Shown: positions 1-8,908, numbered from the stretch's first letter. The stretch: 47,172 bases of DNA from an uncultured Bacteroidaceae bacterium (GCA_934271655.1 CAKQRW010000026.1:1-47172), one strand, 5' to 3'. Notes: generated by a model from the letters alone, not told the origin. Made by a program: numbers and translations.

Positions 1-195
1 AGAACACCTAAGTTATGGGATATTCGTAGAAAGTTGTCTGTCCTTGAATCGAAAAGACTCCAAGGATTCCCTGATGACTTTGTTTTCCCCGTATCTGACG
101 CTCAGGCGTACAAACAATTAGGGAACTCAGTCAGTGTTCCAATTATTGTAAAGATAATGGAAAATATGATTAAAACCTACGAGAAAACTCTTTAA
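1..195 (+). CDS. C5-cytosine DNA methyltransferase, C-terminal fragment (cut by window edge)
   Basis: The frame is open from the first base and ends with TAA at 193-195, giving 64 residues. Two signature motifs of C5-cytosine methyltransferases are visible: motif IX (ESKRLQGFPDDF) and motif X (QLGNSVSVPII). Together they form the end of the target-recognition and cofactor fold. The catalytic PCQ and ENV motifs must lie left of the window. The next gene starts two bases after the stop, so the enzyme is almost certainly co-transcribed and probably translationally coupled with the McrB-like gene. It would methylate the host's copies of the site cut by the downstream restriction proteins. The target sequence cannot be read from this fragment. 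Confidence 0.93.
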   Translation, partial: RTPKLWDIRRKLSVLESKRLQGFPDDFVFPVSDAQAYKQLGNSVSVPIIVKIMENMIKTYEKTL

Positions 196-197
196 AA

Positions 198-2243
198 ATG
201 AAGTACATAAATGTTAAGTCCGTTGTTGAAGCCTATAAAGGATTTCAAGACTGCATGACCAACAAGTCGTGGGGGTACTTGGCTTTGCTAAAAGGATGTA
301 ATAATAGCATTGAACCATCTGTACCTTATGAGGTAAATCTTGATAGCGTTTCCAATTTTCTTGAAAACATATTCAATTTAAGCCAAACCAAAAAGCAATA
401 TAATAGTGGTCGTTCTTTATATGTAGTATTTTCTAACAAATGGGAAACATACTTTAACGACCAAGGTAAACACATCCCTAATATCTATGATATTGCAGTT
501 TGGGCTTATCGGAGAACATCTTTTGAGGATAATATTACCATTGAGAACATTCTACAAAAATTTGCCAGTGAATTCAATATACCCTTGAATATTGTTTCTG
601 AAAGTTTCAATACTCATGCTATAAATATTGAGTTCTCAAACTCTTTGTATCTGGAAAGTACATTAAAAACGGAGTTAAAGAATATAGGTGTAGATGTGTC
701 AAGAGAAAATATCGATGCAAAGAAAGGTAGTGTTGTCGCATCCCCTGGCGAAATAAGCCGTGGTCCTTTCGTTCAAACACTATATGCAGGATTAGAGATA
801 ACTGATTATGTTTTGATTTTACAATCGGACTATCATTCTCTATACGGCAAAACAGACAAACTCAAATACCCTAAAGAAATGTTGCTTTGTGGGAAGAGTT
901 CTTTTTGTCGTTCCTATCTCACCGCCCTCCGCACCAAGCCTTTCATGCTTCTTGCCGGTATCAGTGGTACTGGCAAGAGCCGTATTGTGCGCAAGTTGGC
1001 ACAGGCAACAGTGACAGAGAAGCTGCAAAAAGCAGAAGGGTATAATGGGAATGATTGGAAGAATGACCGTTGGACGCTGCACTCGCCAGCCAACTTTGAG
1101 CTTATACAGGTGAAGCCAAACTGGCACAACTCTATGGATGTAATCGGCTATTTGTCGAACATTCCGAGTCCGCATTATGTATTCACGCCATTCATTGAGT
1201 TTATCGTTAAGGCATGGCAGCATCCCGAAGTGCCGTTTTTCCTGTGTCTTGACGAGATGAACCTCGCTCCTGTAGAGGAATACTTTGCCGAGTTTCTGAG
1301 TGCAATTGAGAGTCGTAGCTTTGAGAGCGGAGAATACATGACCGACCCCATCATCAAGCCATTCAACTCTTTTGGAGAAGATGTGGCGAACACGATGATA
1401 AACACGCTGTTCCCGAACTTCAAAGCGAGCGATACGGAATCGGCAGCAGCAAAGGTTATCACACATTTCCGCACAAGAGGACTGACCCTGCCAAAGAACC
1501 TCATTGTCATAGGCACAGTAAACATGGACGAGACAACATTCTCCTTCTCACGCAAAGTGCTTGACAGAGCCATGTCGGTAGAAATGAACGAGGTGAACTA
1601 CGACACTTTCCTGACCGACACGACAGATGATGAACTTAAAGCCATAGTAAAGGCATTTGAGGAAAACGAAGATGCAAACCTGAATACATTGCTTGTAGAC
1701 CGACACATAGAAGCAAGGGAAATCGTTGAAGAACTTGACGAGGACGCCCAGTTTGCCATTGACTATCTGAAACGAATCAATGCCCTGCTTGAAGGCACTC
1801 CATTCAAGCTTGGCTATCGTGCCGCCAACGAAGCGTTGATATATCTACATGCTGCGCATGAGTTTGGACAGGCCGACCGCATAGCTGCGCTTGACAACTT
1901 TACGCTGATGAAGATTCTATCACGCATAGAGGGCGATGAAACAAAACTGAAAATCACTAATTCTGAAGCTGACAAGCAGCGCATAGCCAATGCAGGTGTT
2001 AACGTAGATGCCGCCAAGCAATATGGCGACTTGAACATACTCACGGCATTGAGGAACATCATCACAGGACAGTTGGGCGAGGCTGATAATGATGATAATG
2101 ATGATACTGAAGAAACAGCAACAGAGAATGGAGAGGAAATGATTTCCATCGAGCAGAAAAAGAAAGAGTTGCAGTCTGTCAAAAAGATAGACTGCATGCT
2201 CAGCCAGCTCAAGCGCGACCATTTCGTTTCCTATTGGAACTAA
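198..2243 (+). CDS. McrB-like AAA+ restriction ATPase/GTPase (LlaJI R1-like)
   Basis: 681 residues. The C-terminal two thirds is a McrB-type AAA+ motor. It has a Walker A motif GISGTGKS (residues 254-261), Walker B LCLDEMN (D352, E353) and a GTVNMDET segment followed by RKVLDRA, the usual McrB arrangement. The first ~230 residues are a separate AT-rich domain with a stretch resembling MrcB-type N-terminal DNA-reading domains. The acidic tail (EADNDDNDDTEE) is low complexity. McrB family proteins translocate DNA and activate a partner nuclease, here the next gene 13 bases downstream. Placement directly after a C5-methyltransferase resembles the LlaJI and BsuMI restriction systems, where the McrB-like subunit works on unmethylated sites. 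The function as a motor is firm. Target and modification dependence are inferred. Confidence 0.9.
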   Translation: MKYINVKSVVEAYKGFQDCMTNKSWGYLALLKGCNNSIEPSVPYEVNLDSVSNFLENIFNLSQTKKQYNSGRSLYVVFSNKWETYFNDQGKHIPNIYDIAVWAYRRTSFEDNITIENILQKFASEFNIPLNIVSESFNTHAINIEFSNSLYLESTLKTELKNIGVDVSRENIDAKKGSVVASPGEISRGPFVQTLYAGLEITDYVLILQSDYHSLYGKTDKLKYPKEMLLCGKSSFCRSYLTALRTKPFMLLAGISGTGKSRIVRKLAQATVTEKLQKAEGYNGNDWKNDRWTLHSPANFELIQVKPNWHNSMDVIGYLSNIPSPHYVFTPFIEFIVKAWQHPEVPFFLCLDEMNLAPVEEYFAEFLSAIESRSFESGEYMTDPIIKPFNSFGEDVANTMINTLFPNFKASDTESAAAKVITHFRTRGLTLPKNLIVIGTVNMDETTFSFSRKVLDRAMSVEMNEVNYDTFLTDTTDDELKAIVKAFEENEDANLNTLLVDRHIEAREIVEELDEDAQFAIDYLKRINALLEGTPFKLGYRAANEALIYLHAAHEFGQADRIAALDNFTLMKILSRIEGDETKLKITNSEADKQRIANAGVNVDAAKQYGDLNILTALRNIITGQLGEADNDDNDDTEETATENGEEMISIEQKKKELQSVKKIDCMLSQLKRDHFVSYWN

Positions 2244-2256
2244 CCATATATCGCAC

Positions 2257-4605
2257 GTGGCAAGCGTATTCAACTTTGAAGTGGCAAATGAGGACTTGTT
2301 GGTAAGGTTCTCATGTCCCAATCATGAGCGGAGAATAACAGAGACCGTCCGCAACCTATGTATCGACACTGACTGTCAAGACAGTGCCGCAAAGTTGTTG
2401 TGCCGTTACACGGCAGAAACCCAGAATGTAAAGTTCTCCTTTGACGGAAACGTACAGGAGGGGAATGATATACGACATGAAGCCGTGTTCTTTGAGAATA
2501 CGGAGTATCCGCTTATTGTGCGTGGAAAAGGAAAGGAGTTGCAGGATTTGTCGCTTGCCATCAACGACCATCTGCGCACTGACGGCAAAGACAAAAGCAC
2601 CATCATCAGCACGGGCGATGAACTATACGGCTCGCTAAACTTTCACAACCAAGTGGGCATGACCGACTTCTGCATCACCTACAGGGTGAAAGGAGAAGTG
2701 CAGACTAAGGAACTGAAGTTCATGACCGAGGTGTTGAGCTATAAGTTGGACTACCGCTCCGACCTGAAGACCATCATCTCTGACATTGAGCATGAATATG
2801 CCATGCTGAGTACATCGTTCTTGAAGGATACCTATCTCAGTATGCGCCAAGGCATTGGCGATAGCAATCCGCTGATATGGTGGCAGATATTCAAGTCGTG
2901 CTATGCCGACATCATGGCGGCAGCACGCCAAATCATCGACCGCCCCAAACGGCGTTTGCGCTCCATAGCCAAGTATGAGAGAGCAGAGCGTATGGCGTAT
3001 ATCCCAAGAGAACTTGAAAACGAATACCAGACGCACAAGGACAATCCTGCCCATCTATACCGTACAGAAGAACTTACGCTGAGCCACGACACAATAGAGA
3101 ACCGCTTTCTGAAATATGCCATCCGAGAAATGACACGCCGCTTTGCCGTGGTGAAAGAACACATCATGACCGCCATGCACCTTGATGACCCGAATCGCAT
3201 AGACACTTCGCTTGAAGATATGGAGAACGAGCTGATGCAACTCTCCAATAATGCGTTTTTCCGTGGCGTAGGACAGTTCAAAGGATTCACGCAAGACAAC
3301 CTTGTGATGAAACAGGCACAGGGCTATAAGACCATCATGGAAAAATGGGTAGAACTGCAACAAGGCTATGAGTTGGAAGACGGCATGAGGAAACTGGAGG
3401 TGAAAGACATCTGCGACCTGTATGAGATATGGTGCTTCATCAAGGTGAAGAACATTGTGCAGGATGTGATGAAGGAATTGGGCAAGGATGCCCAACCAAA
3501 GGTGAACGGCAGGGACATTACCAACGACTTTATTCCACAACTCGCATATGGCGGTTCGGTGAGTTTCATCAACCAGTCTGGCATTGAGTTGGCAAGTGTA
3601 TGCTACAATGCTGAGGTGCATAAAGGCAAATCCAATTCAGCCATAAGCGGGACAAGCACCATGACTACGGTGCAGCGTCCCGACATAGTGCTACGGTTGA
3701 GCAAACTGGCAGAAGGCAACATGAAGTTCACTTATCTGTTTGATGCCAAATACCGAATAGCCGATACAGACGAGAACGGCAGCAGATACGACAGTCGTTA
3801 TGATGTGCCGCCAGCAGATGCCATTGACCAGATGCACCGCTACCGCGATGCCATATACTATACGGAAGAAGGACGTGACCATGAGCATTTGAAGAAAGAA
3901 ATCATAGCAGGTTATGTGCTGTTTCCTGGTCGCATACCATTGGAGGCACTTGACGCAGAGGACGGTGACTACTATTATCAGCAGTCGAACCGCTTGATTG
4001 GCATCGGTGCGTTTCCCTTGCGCCCCGACCAAGAGCAACATACCAATGACGGAAGCATCATCGTAAACGCCAACAGTTCGGAGCAAGCCTTGCGCAGACA
4101 GATTCGCCATTGGCTTGAAGATGACAACGGCCGAGAGCGGTTGCTCGAAGAAAGCATACCTCAAAAAGGGTTGGAATACTCGGACGAACCTGTTAATAAA
4201 GGAACATTCTACATTGCGTCAGTAGATGGGCATGTGAACGTATCCAAGGAATTGGTGCTGAATGGTCAAAGCAAGATTTTCTTCTCTGGTTATAAATCTA
4301 TCCTTTCGGGTGTGGATTTCCAAAAGATTAAATACTTTGCCCCTGTGGACAACCACTTGGTAAAAGGATATTATCAGGTGCTTTCTGTGGAAGCAATGGA
4401 TATGAGTGAAGTGCTGGCGAAAGAAAAGGCGGAGGCCAAAGGTGTAGCCTTGAAATATGGAGGCTACGATAAGCCCATACGCATTTGCTTGAAATTAGGC
4501 AAATATACTCTGCTATCCGCTCCCTTTGTCTACGGACTGGACAGTAACGCGTCCAAAGGTATTGCTATGACAAGGAAGGGTTTTAAGGAGTATTGCAGCA
4601 AATAA
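2257..4605 (+). CDS. DUF2357/McrC-like PD-(D/E)XK nuclease
   Basis: 782 residues, starting at GTG; no closer upstream ATG fits. The N-terminal half matches the all-purpose DUF2357 type seen next to McrB-like motors, with a helical middle (about residues 150-400). The C-terminal half carries a PD-(D/E)XK nuclease core. P475-D476 (RPDIVLRL) is followed by D496-A-K498 in the strand YLFDAKYR, a spacing typical of McrC/PF04411-like nucleases. This is probably the cutting subunit activated by the upstream McrB-like protein, corresponding to LlaJI R2. The gene is G+C richer (about half) than the first third of the McrB-like gene and than the genes that follow. The domain assignment comes from recalled family features, not a search. 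Confidence 0.85.
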   Translation: MASVFNFEVANEDLLVRFSCPNHERRITETVRNLCIDTDCQDSAAKLLCRYTAETQNVKFSFDGNVQEGNDIRHEAVFFENTEYPLIVRGKGKELQDLSLAINDHLRTDGKDKSTIISTGDELYGSLNFHNQVGMTDFCITYRVKGEVQTKELKFMTEVLSYKLDYRSDLKTIISDIEHEYAMLSTSFLKDTYLSMRQGIGDSNPLIWWQIFKSCYADIMAAARQIIDRPKRRLRSIAKYERAERMAYIPRELENEYQTHKDNPAHLYRTEELTLSHDTIENRFLKYAIREMTRRFAVVKEHIMTAMHLDDPNRIDTSLEDMENELMQLSNNAFFRGVGQFKGFTQDNLVMKQAQGYKTIMEKWVELQQGYELEDGMRKLEVKDICDLYEIWCFIKVKNIVQDVMKELGKDAQPKVNGRDITNDFIPQLAYGGSVSFINQSGIELASVCYNAEVHKGKSNSAISGTSTMTTVQRPDIVLRLSKLAEGNMKFTYLFDAKYRIADTDENGSRYDSRYDVPPADAIDQMHRYRDAIYYTEEGRDHEHLKKEIIAGYVLFPGRIPLEALDAEDGDYYYQQSNRLIGIGAFPLRPDQEQHTNDGSIIVNANSSEQALRRQIRHWLEDDNGRERLLEESIPQKGLEYSDEPVNKGTFYIASVDGHVNVSKELVLNGQSKIFFSGYKSILSGVDFQKIKYFAPVDNHLVKGYYQVLSVEAMDMSEVLAKEKAEAKGVALKYGGYDKPIRICLKLGKYTLLSAPFVYGLDSNASKGIAMTRKGFKEYCSK

Positions 4606-4641
4606 TAAGTTTTTTGTCAATCATCATTTAATAGTATAATT

Positions 4642-5559
4642 ATGAGCAAGGTCAAAAGTTTTTCAGTTGGAGCTGGTGATATGTTTTATATCAGTCACAA
4701 TAGTGATAATTTTACTACAATAGATTGTTGTTTGGATTATGATGAAGATTCCAAATCGGCAAAGAAGCATATACTTTCAGAGCTTCGTAGCGAAATGACA
4801 AACAAAGGAATTACTCGGTTTATATCAACACATCCAGATGAAGATCATATTTCTGGATTAAAAGAATATGACAAAGAATTCAATATACTCAATTTCTACA
4901 GAGTAAATAATAATACGACTAAAGATGGGGAAGAATCAGAAGACTTTGTAAAATATAGAAAGTTGCGTAACGATTCAAAGAAAAGCTTTGAGTTGAGGAA
5001 AGGTTGTAGTCGTAAATGGATGAATGTTTCTGACGAAGAAAGAAAGACTTCAGGACTTATTTGTTTGTGGCCAATTCCTGATAACGAAAAGTACCAAGCA
5101 GCTTTGAGTGAAGCTGCTAATGGAGGTAGTCCCAATAATATTTCTCCTGCTATAAAATATCAATGTGGGGATTTTTCTTTCCTTTGGATGGGAGATATGG
5201 AAACAGACATGCAAGAAGAATTTGACGATAAAGTCAACAACACACATGTTACAATTGTTTTTGCTCCACATCATGGTAGAAAAAGTGGGCACATTCCTTC
5301 CTCTTTGATGAATAATCTTTCACCAAACTTGGTGATTGTTGGTGAAGCACCAAGTGAAGACCTTAACTATTATAAGAGTCAAGATACTATAACTCAAAAT
5401 AGTGCTGGTGACATTTTGTTTGATGTCAATTCTGACTATCTTGATATATTCGTGTCAAATTGCAATTACACGAAGAAAGATGGACTGGTTACAAGAAGTA
5501 ATCATTCGATCTTTAGCGGAATGTATTATTTAGGGAGTATTCACAAAAGTAATGCTTAA
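4642..5559 (+). CDS. ComEC-like metallo-beta-lactamase-fold hydrolase
   Basis: 305 residues. It has the metal-binding signature THPDEDH (H64, D66, D68, H69) in place of the classic HxHxDH. It also has the downstream LWMGDME motif and the APHHGRKSG motif typical of ComEC/Rec2-type soluble MBL domains. It has no signal peptide and no ComEC membrane domain. ComEC-like MBL proteins are mostly nucleases or phosphodiesterases acting on nucleic acids or nucleotides. The gene starts 36 bases after the McrC-like gene and ends two bases before the next, so the pair with the membrane protein is tightly coupled. The low G+C contrasts with the McrC gene before it, which suggests separate acquisition. The substrate is unknown. 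Confidence 0.85.
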   Translation: MSKVKSFSVGAGDMFYISHNSDNFTTIDCCLDYDEDSKSAKKHILSELRSEMTNKGITRFISTHPDEDHISGLKEYDKEFNILNFYRVNNNTTKDGEESEDFVKYRKLRNDSKKSFELRKGCSRKWMNVSDEERKTSGLICLWPIPDNEKYQAALSEAANGGSPNNISPAIKYQCGDFSFLWMGDMETDMQEEFDDKVNNTHVTIVFAPHHGRKSGHIPSSLMNNLSPNLVIVGEAPSEDLNYYKSQDTITQNSAGDILFDVNSDYLDIFVSNCNYTKKDGLVTRSNHSIFSGMYYLGSIHKSNA

Positions 5560-5561
5560 CT

Positions 5562-6092
5562 ATGGATGGTTTGAAAGTCATTATTGAGAAGTTATCACAA
5601 TATAATATCTTGACGAACATACTGCCGGGAACAATATTATGCATTATTTCTACATTTTGTATAGGATATAACTTACTGGTAACAGACAATTGGTATCTGC
5701 AATGTGTTATATTTTATTTTGTAGGAATCGTAAATAATCGTTTTGGCTCATTAGTAGTAGAACCACTCTTGAAAAGAATGAATATTTTGAAGTTCACTTC
5801 TTATAAAGATTATATAATAGCAGAAAGCAAAGATACTAAAGTAACAATTCTTAGTACAGAAAACAATGTATTTAGGTCTTGTGTATCTTTATGTGTTATA
5901 GCTATTTTAGCCTTAATATATAGAGTCTTAGAGGATAATATTGAGTGGGTAAATAATTGCAATAGCGAATATAAAATGATGGTTCTCTTGATTTTATTAC
6001 TTGTAGTTTTTATTCTATCATATCGTAAACAGACCGCATATGTGAATAAGCGCGTTAAGAAAGTCATCGAAATAAACAAAGAAGATAAATAG
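5562..6092 (+). CDS. Small multi-spanning membrane protein coupled to the MBL hydrolase
   Basis: 176 residues; I do not recognise a family. Four hydrophobic stretches are visible. Two lie at about residues 17-55 (LPGTILCIISTFCIGYNLLV, then a stretch containing CVIFYFVGIV), one near 108-122 (CVSLCVIAILALIYRV) and one at 137-155 (MVLLILLLVVFILSY). Between the second and third lies a polar segment of about 45 residues, and the protein ends in a basic tail. The ATG follows the MBL stop by two bases, so translation is likely coupled. Membrane effectors paired with a soluble nuclease or sensor are common in abortive-infection systems. That role is inferred from position only. Confidence 0.75.
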   Translation: MDGLKVIIEKLSQYNILTNILPGTILCIISTFCIGYNLLVTDNWYLQCVIFYFVGIVNNRFGSLVVEPLLKRMNILKFTSYKDYIIAESKDTKVTILSTENNVFRSCVSLCVIAILALIYRVLEDNIEWVNNCNSEYKMMVLLILLLVVFILSYRKQTAYVNKRVKKVIEINKEDK

Positions 6093-6100
6093 AACGAACA

Positions 6101-7123
6101 ATGGCTAAGAAATTTGAAATACGAAACAGCACGGCCGAGTTCCTTACCTTTGTGGCAGAAGGGAAAGAACAAGGTGTTCAAGTACTATACAAGGATGAAA
6201 CGGTATGGGCTACTCAAAAAGCGATGGCAATGCTCTTTGACTGCTCTACCGATAATATCGGATTGCATTTGAAAAATATCTTCAAGAGCGGAGAACTTGT
6301 TGAAAATTCAGTTACCGAGAAAAACTCGGCAACTGCCGCAGATGGCAAGAACTATATGACAAAGTTCTATAATCTTGACGCTATCATTTCTGTTGGTTAT
6401 CGTGTCAATTCTATCCGTGCCACTCAATTCCGCCAGTGGTGTACTTATGTCATTCGTCAGTTCTCTTTGCGTGGCTATATCATAGATAAAAAACGTATGG
6501 AGAATGGCTCGTTTATCGGTGAGGACTACTTTGAGCATTTGCTGGCGGAGATACGTGAGATTCGGTTGAGTGAACGAAGATTTTACCAAAAGCTCACGGA
6601 TATATATGCTACAGCAGTTGACTACAATAAGGATGCACCGACCACACGCCTGTTCTATAAAAAAGTTCAGAATAAGATGCATTATGCTGTACATGGACAT
6701 ACGGCAGCAGAACTTATAGTAGAAAGAGCCAATGCAGAGAAAGAGCATATGGGACTGACCACTTGGGAGAAAGCACCAAATGGGAAAATCGTTAAGCCTG
6801 ATGTAAGTATCGCCAAAAACTATCTAAAACAAGTTGAACTTGAAGATATGGGGAAACTAGTCAACTCCGTGCTTGACTTAGCAGAGCGCATGGCAAATCG
6901 TCATATTCCAATGACTATGGAAGATTGGGCTAAGCGTATAGACATTATTCTTGAAGCTGGCGGTGATGCTGTGTTACATGACGCAGGAAAGGTTTCTGCT
7001 GAATTTGCCAAGAGCTTTGCAGAATCAGAGTTTGAAAAGTATCGTGTGATACAAGACAAATTATTCAGCTCTGATTTTGATAAATTCAATTCTTTACCAT
7101 TTGATGTCATTGATAAAGAATAG
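6101..7123 (+). CDS. RhuM family protein
   Basis: 340 residues. It matches the RhuM (PF13310) pattern: an N-terminal winged-helix-like part with VWATQKAMAMLFDCSTDNIGLHLKNI, then NSATAADGKNYMTKFYNLDAIISVGYRVNS and the conserved TQFRQWCTYVIRQFSLRGYIIDKKR. The C-terminal half (about residues 190-320) resembles the conserved RhuM extension with HGHTAAELIVERANAEKEHMGL. RhuM proteins were first noted on a Salmonella pathogenicity island. They recur in restriction and other defence islands, where their biochemical role is unknown. The gene starts eight bases after the membrane protein and is the last gene of the operon, followed by a strong hairpin. Family call is firm; function is open. Confidence 0.9.
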   Translation: MAKKFEIRNSTAEFLTFVAEGKEQGVQVLYKDETVWATQKAMAMLFDCSTDNIGLHLKNIFKSGELVENSVTEKNSATAADGKNYMTKFYNLDAIISVGYRVNSIRATQFRQWCTYVIRQFSLRGYIIDKKRMENGSFIGEDYFEHLLAEIREIRLSERRFYQKLTDIYATAVDYNKDAPTTRLFYKKVQNKMHYAVHGHTAAELIVERANAEKEHMGLTTWEKAPNGKIVKPDVSIAKNYLKQVELEDMGKLVNSVLDLAERMANRHIPMTMEDWAKRIDIILEAGGDAVLHDAGKVSAEFAKSFAESEFEKYRVIQDKLFSSDFDKFNSLPFDVIDKE

Positions 7124-7167
7124 GTTTATAAGGCAATTAGCTCTAATGACTACCGATAGCCATTAAA

Positions 7168-7218
7168 ATTCTTCTTTCCATAAAAGTTGTATTAAAGTGC
7201 TTTTACGGAAGGAAGAAT
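7168..7218. terminator. Hairpin closing the defence operon
   Basis: Two 19-base arms (7168-7186 and 7200-7218) match as an inverted repeat at 17 of 19 positions, with a 13-base loop. It lies 45 bases after the rhuM-like stop. There is no clean T-run after it on the + strand, so it may be a terminator, an mRNA 3'-end stabiliser or a mobile-element end. Confidence 0.55.
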
Positions 7219-7227
7219 GTGTATTGA

Positions 7228-7560
7228 TTATCTGCCACGTCGCAACAGATACCTCGCAGGTCGCATCATCGCAGCCGACACGGCAATGCACCTACGCCAC
7301 CAATGTTTATCATCTTCATCTTTGTCACGTTCCCAACCACTTCCAGGCGAACCTCCCCCACCACATGATTCTGCATAGCTCGTGGCCTCACGGATATAGC
7401 CAAGCAAAAGAAGCATGGCGCAGTTGATGATTTGGTTGCAGTTTCGAGTCAAGTCAGAATAGCCAGACCCGTTTACGATGTCCTGCTGACGGTCGGTGAG
7501 CGTTGGCACAAGAGGTCTAAAGAGGAAACGAGCATACATCCTTTTCCTTGCGCGCTGCAT
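7228..7560 (-). CDS. Small unidentified protein or gene remnant
   Basis: An open frame of about 110 residues, with ATG at 7558-7560 and TAA at 7228-7230. The sequence looks protein-like rather than random. It has a basic, hydrophobic first half (YARFLFRPLVPTLTDRQQD) and a glycine run (CGGGGSPGSGW). A charged patch (RDKDEDD) and a WWRRC segment follow, with a basic end. Glycine-run plus RRC tails remind me of the ends of Bacteroidales mobilisation-type proteins, but I cannot confirm this. It points against the defence operon and stands between it and gluQ, so it could be the relic of the element that brought the island in. It could also be a chance ORF. Confidence 0.35.
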   Translation of the reverse strand: MQRARKRMYARFLFRPLVPTLTDRQQDIVNGSGYSDLTRNCNQIINCAMLLLLGYIREATSYAESCGGGGSPGSGWERDKDEDDKHWWRRCIAVSAAMMRPARYLLRRGR

Positions 7561-7984
7561 CAAAATTCAGACGAAACAACACAAACGTAAGGATTCGTCA
7601 CAAAGAATCCTACTATTTTCCTGTTCTGCTACTACCCAACTTTCGCAAGCAAACAGTGAATGTTCTCAGGGCAACCGTGCTAAATCCAGTCATGGATAAA
7701 CAGGGATGCAATCTAATGCCATGTAAGCAGGTACTCATAGTTATGAAAAAAGAGAGCCGATTTAATGAAAAAACTATGCCGTTTTCACAATAAACGCACC
7801 CTTTTTTCCGTTACTCTTATTACACCTTTGTTGTTCTCCACCTCGGAGCGAGAAAGGGGCGACAAGGCATGACAACAAATCATAAGACTGCAAGGTGTAT
7901 AAAAAACACAGTAATACTATGGCAACCATGCACTAAGGCAATTGCTTTTGCCATAATATAACGCACGACAACAACAAAAAACTT
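7561..7984. other. Gene-free stretch upstream of gluQ
   Basis: No convincing gene. The short frames on the + strand lack recognisable sequence. It contains the gluQ leader; I see no clear TAnnTTTG promoter with a proper -33 partner. Confidence 0.4.
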
Positions 7985-8908
7985 ATGAAAGAGATATCCA
8001 CACCCCAAAAGCAAGTGAAGGGACGCTTCGCCCCATCGCCGACCGGACGCATGCATCTTGGCAATGTATTCGCCGCACTTCTGTCGTGGCTGTCAGCAAA
8101 GTCGAAAGGAGGCAAATGGCTGTTGCGCATAGAGGACATAGACCCCCAACGCTCACATCGCGAATATGCCAATCTAATAATGGATGACCTCCACTGGCTC
8201 GGGCTCGACTGGGACGAGGGGCCCTTCTGGCAAAGCGAGCGTGGCGACATCTATGAGCATTACCTCAATATTCTGAAGAGCAAGAACATGACATATCCCT
8301 GCTACTGCACACGTGCCGACATCCTTGCCACTCAGGCTCCACACGAGAGCGATGGACGAGTGGTGTACAAAGGTACATGCCGCAACCTTGCTCCCGGCCT
8401 GCGGCAGGGAGCGGCTGCCACAAGAATGAAGGTTCCAGATGCTGAAGAGGATATAGTCCACTTCACAGACGGGCACTATGGCACATACGCTGTAGACCTG
8501 GCCACACAATGCGGTGACTTCATCGTGCGGCGCAAGGACGGCGCATGGGCTTACCAGTTGGCCGTGGTGGTAGACGACGCCTTGATGGGAGTGACTGAGG
8601 TGGTGAGGGGGCGCGACCTGCTGCTGTCCTCTCCCCAGCAGATATACCTTGCCCGCACTCTCGGCTTCACACCGCCACAATTTATACACTTGCCTTTGCT
8701 ATGCAACATGGCGGGCCAGCGCTTGTCCAAGCGTGACCACAGCCTCAGCATGGAGGAACTCAGGGGGCACTTCTCCGCTGAAGAGATAATCGGCCAACTG
8801 GCTTTTATGGCGGGTCTCAAGAGCGCAGAAGGGCCAATAACAGCAAGTGATCTCGTGAAAGACTTCAGCTGGAACAAACTAAGCACAGACGACATCGTTA
8901 TGCCATAG
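7985..8908 (+). CDS. gluQ: Glutamyl-Q tRNA(Asp) synthetase
   Basis: 307 residues, a truncated glutamyl-tRNA synthetase paralogue lacking the anticodon-binding domain. The class I signatures are present: the HIGH-like HLGN (from H24) after FAPSPTGRM, and the KMSKS-like RLSKRDHS. The GluQ-RS zinc-site pattern is visible as CYC near residue 104, then YKGTC about 20 residues later. These enzymes attach glutamate to the queuosine base at position 34 of tRNA(Asp). The ATG at 7985 is followed at once by the conserved GRFAPSPTG region, which fixes the start. It stands alone on its strand, between the defence operon and a convergent restriction-modification pair. Both may therefore have entered on either side of this conserved gene. 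Confidence 0.92.
   Translation: MKEISTPQKQVKGRFAPSPTGRMHLGNVFAALLSWLSAKSKGGKWLLRIEDIDPQRSHREYANLIMDDLHWLGLDWDEGPFWQSERGDIYEHYLNILKSKNMTYPCYCTRADILATQAPHESDGRVVYKGTCRNLAPGLRQGAAATRMKVPDAEEDIVHFTDGHYGTYAVDLATQCGDFIVRRKDGAWAYQLAVVVDDALMGVTEVVRGRDLLLSSPQQIYLARTLGFTPPQFIHLPLLCNMAGQRLSKRDHSLSMEELRGHFSAEEIIGQLAFMAGLKSAEGPITASDLVKDFSWNKLSTDDIVMP

Noticed and set aside
198..4605. Classic type IV McrBC targeting methylated DNA.
   Set aside because: A linked C5-methylase and a second one nearby make modification-dependent cutting unlikely; kept as the alternative to the LlaJI-type reading.
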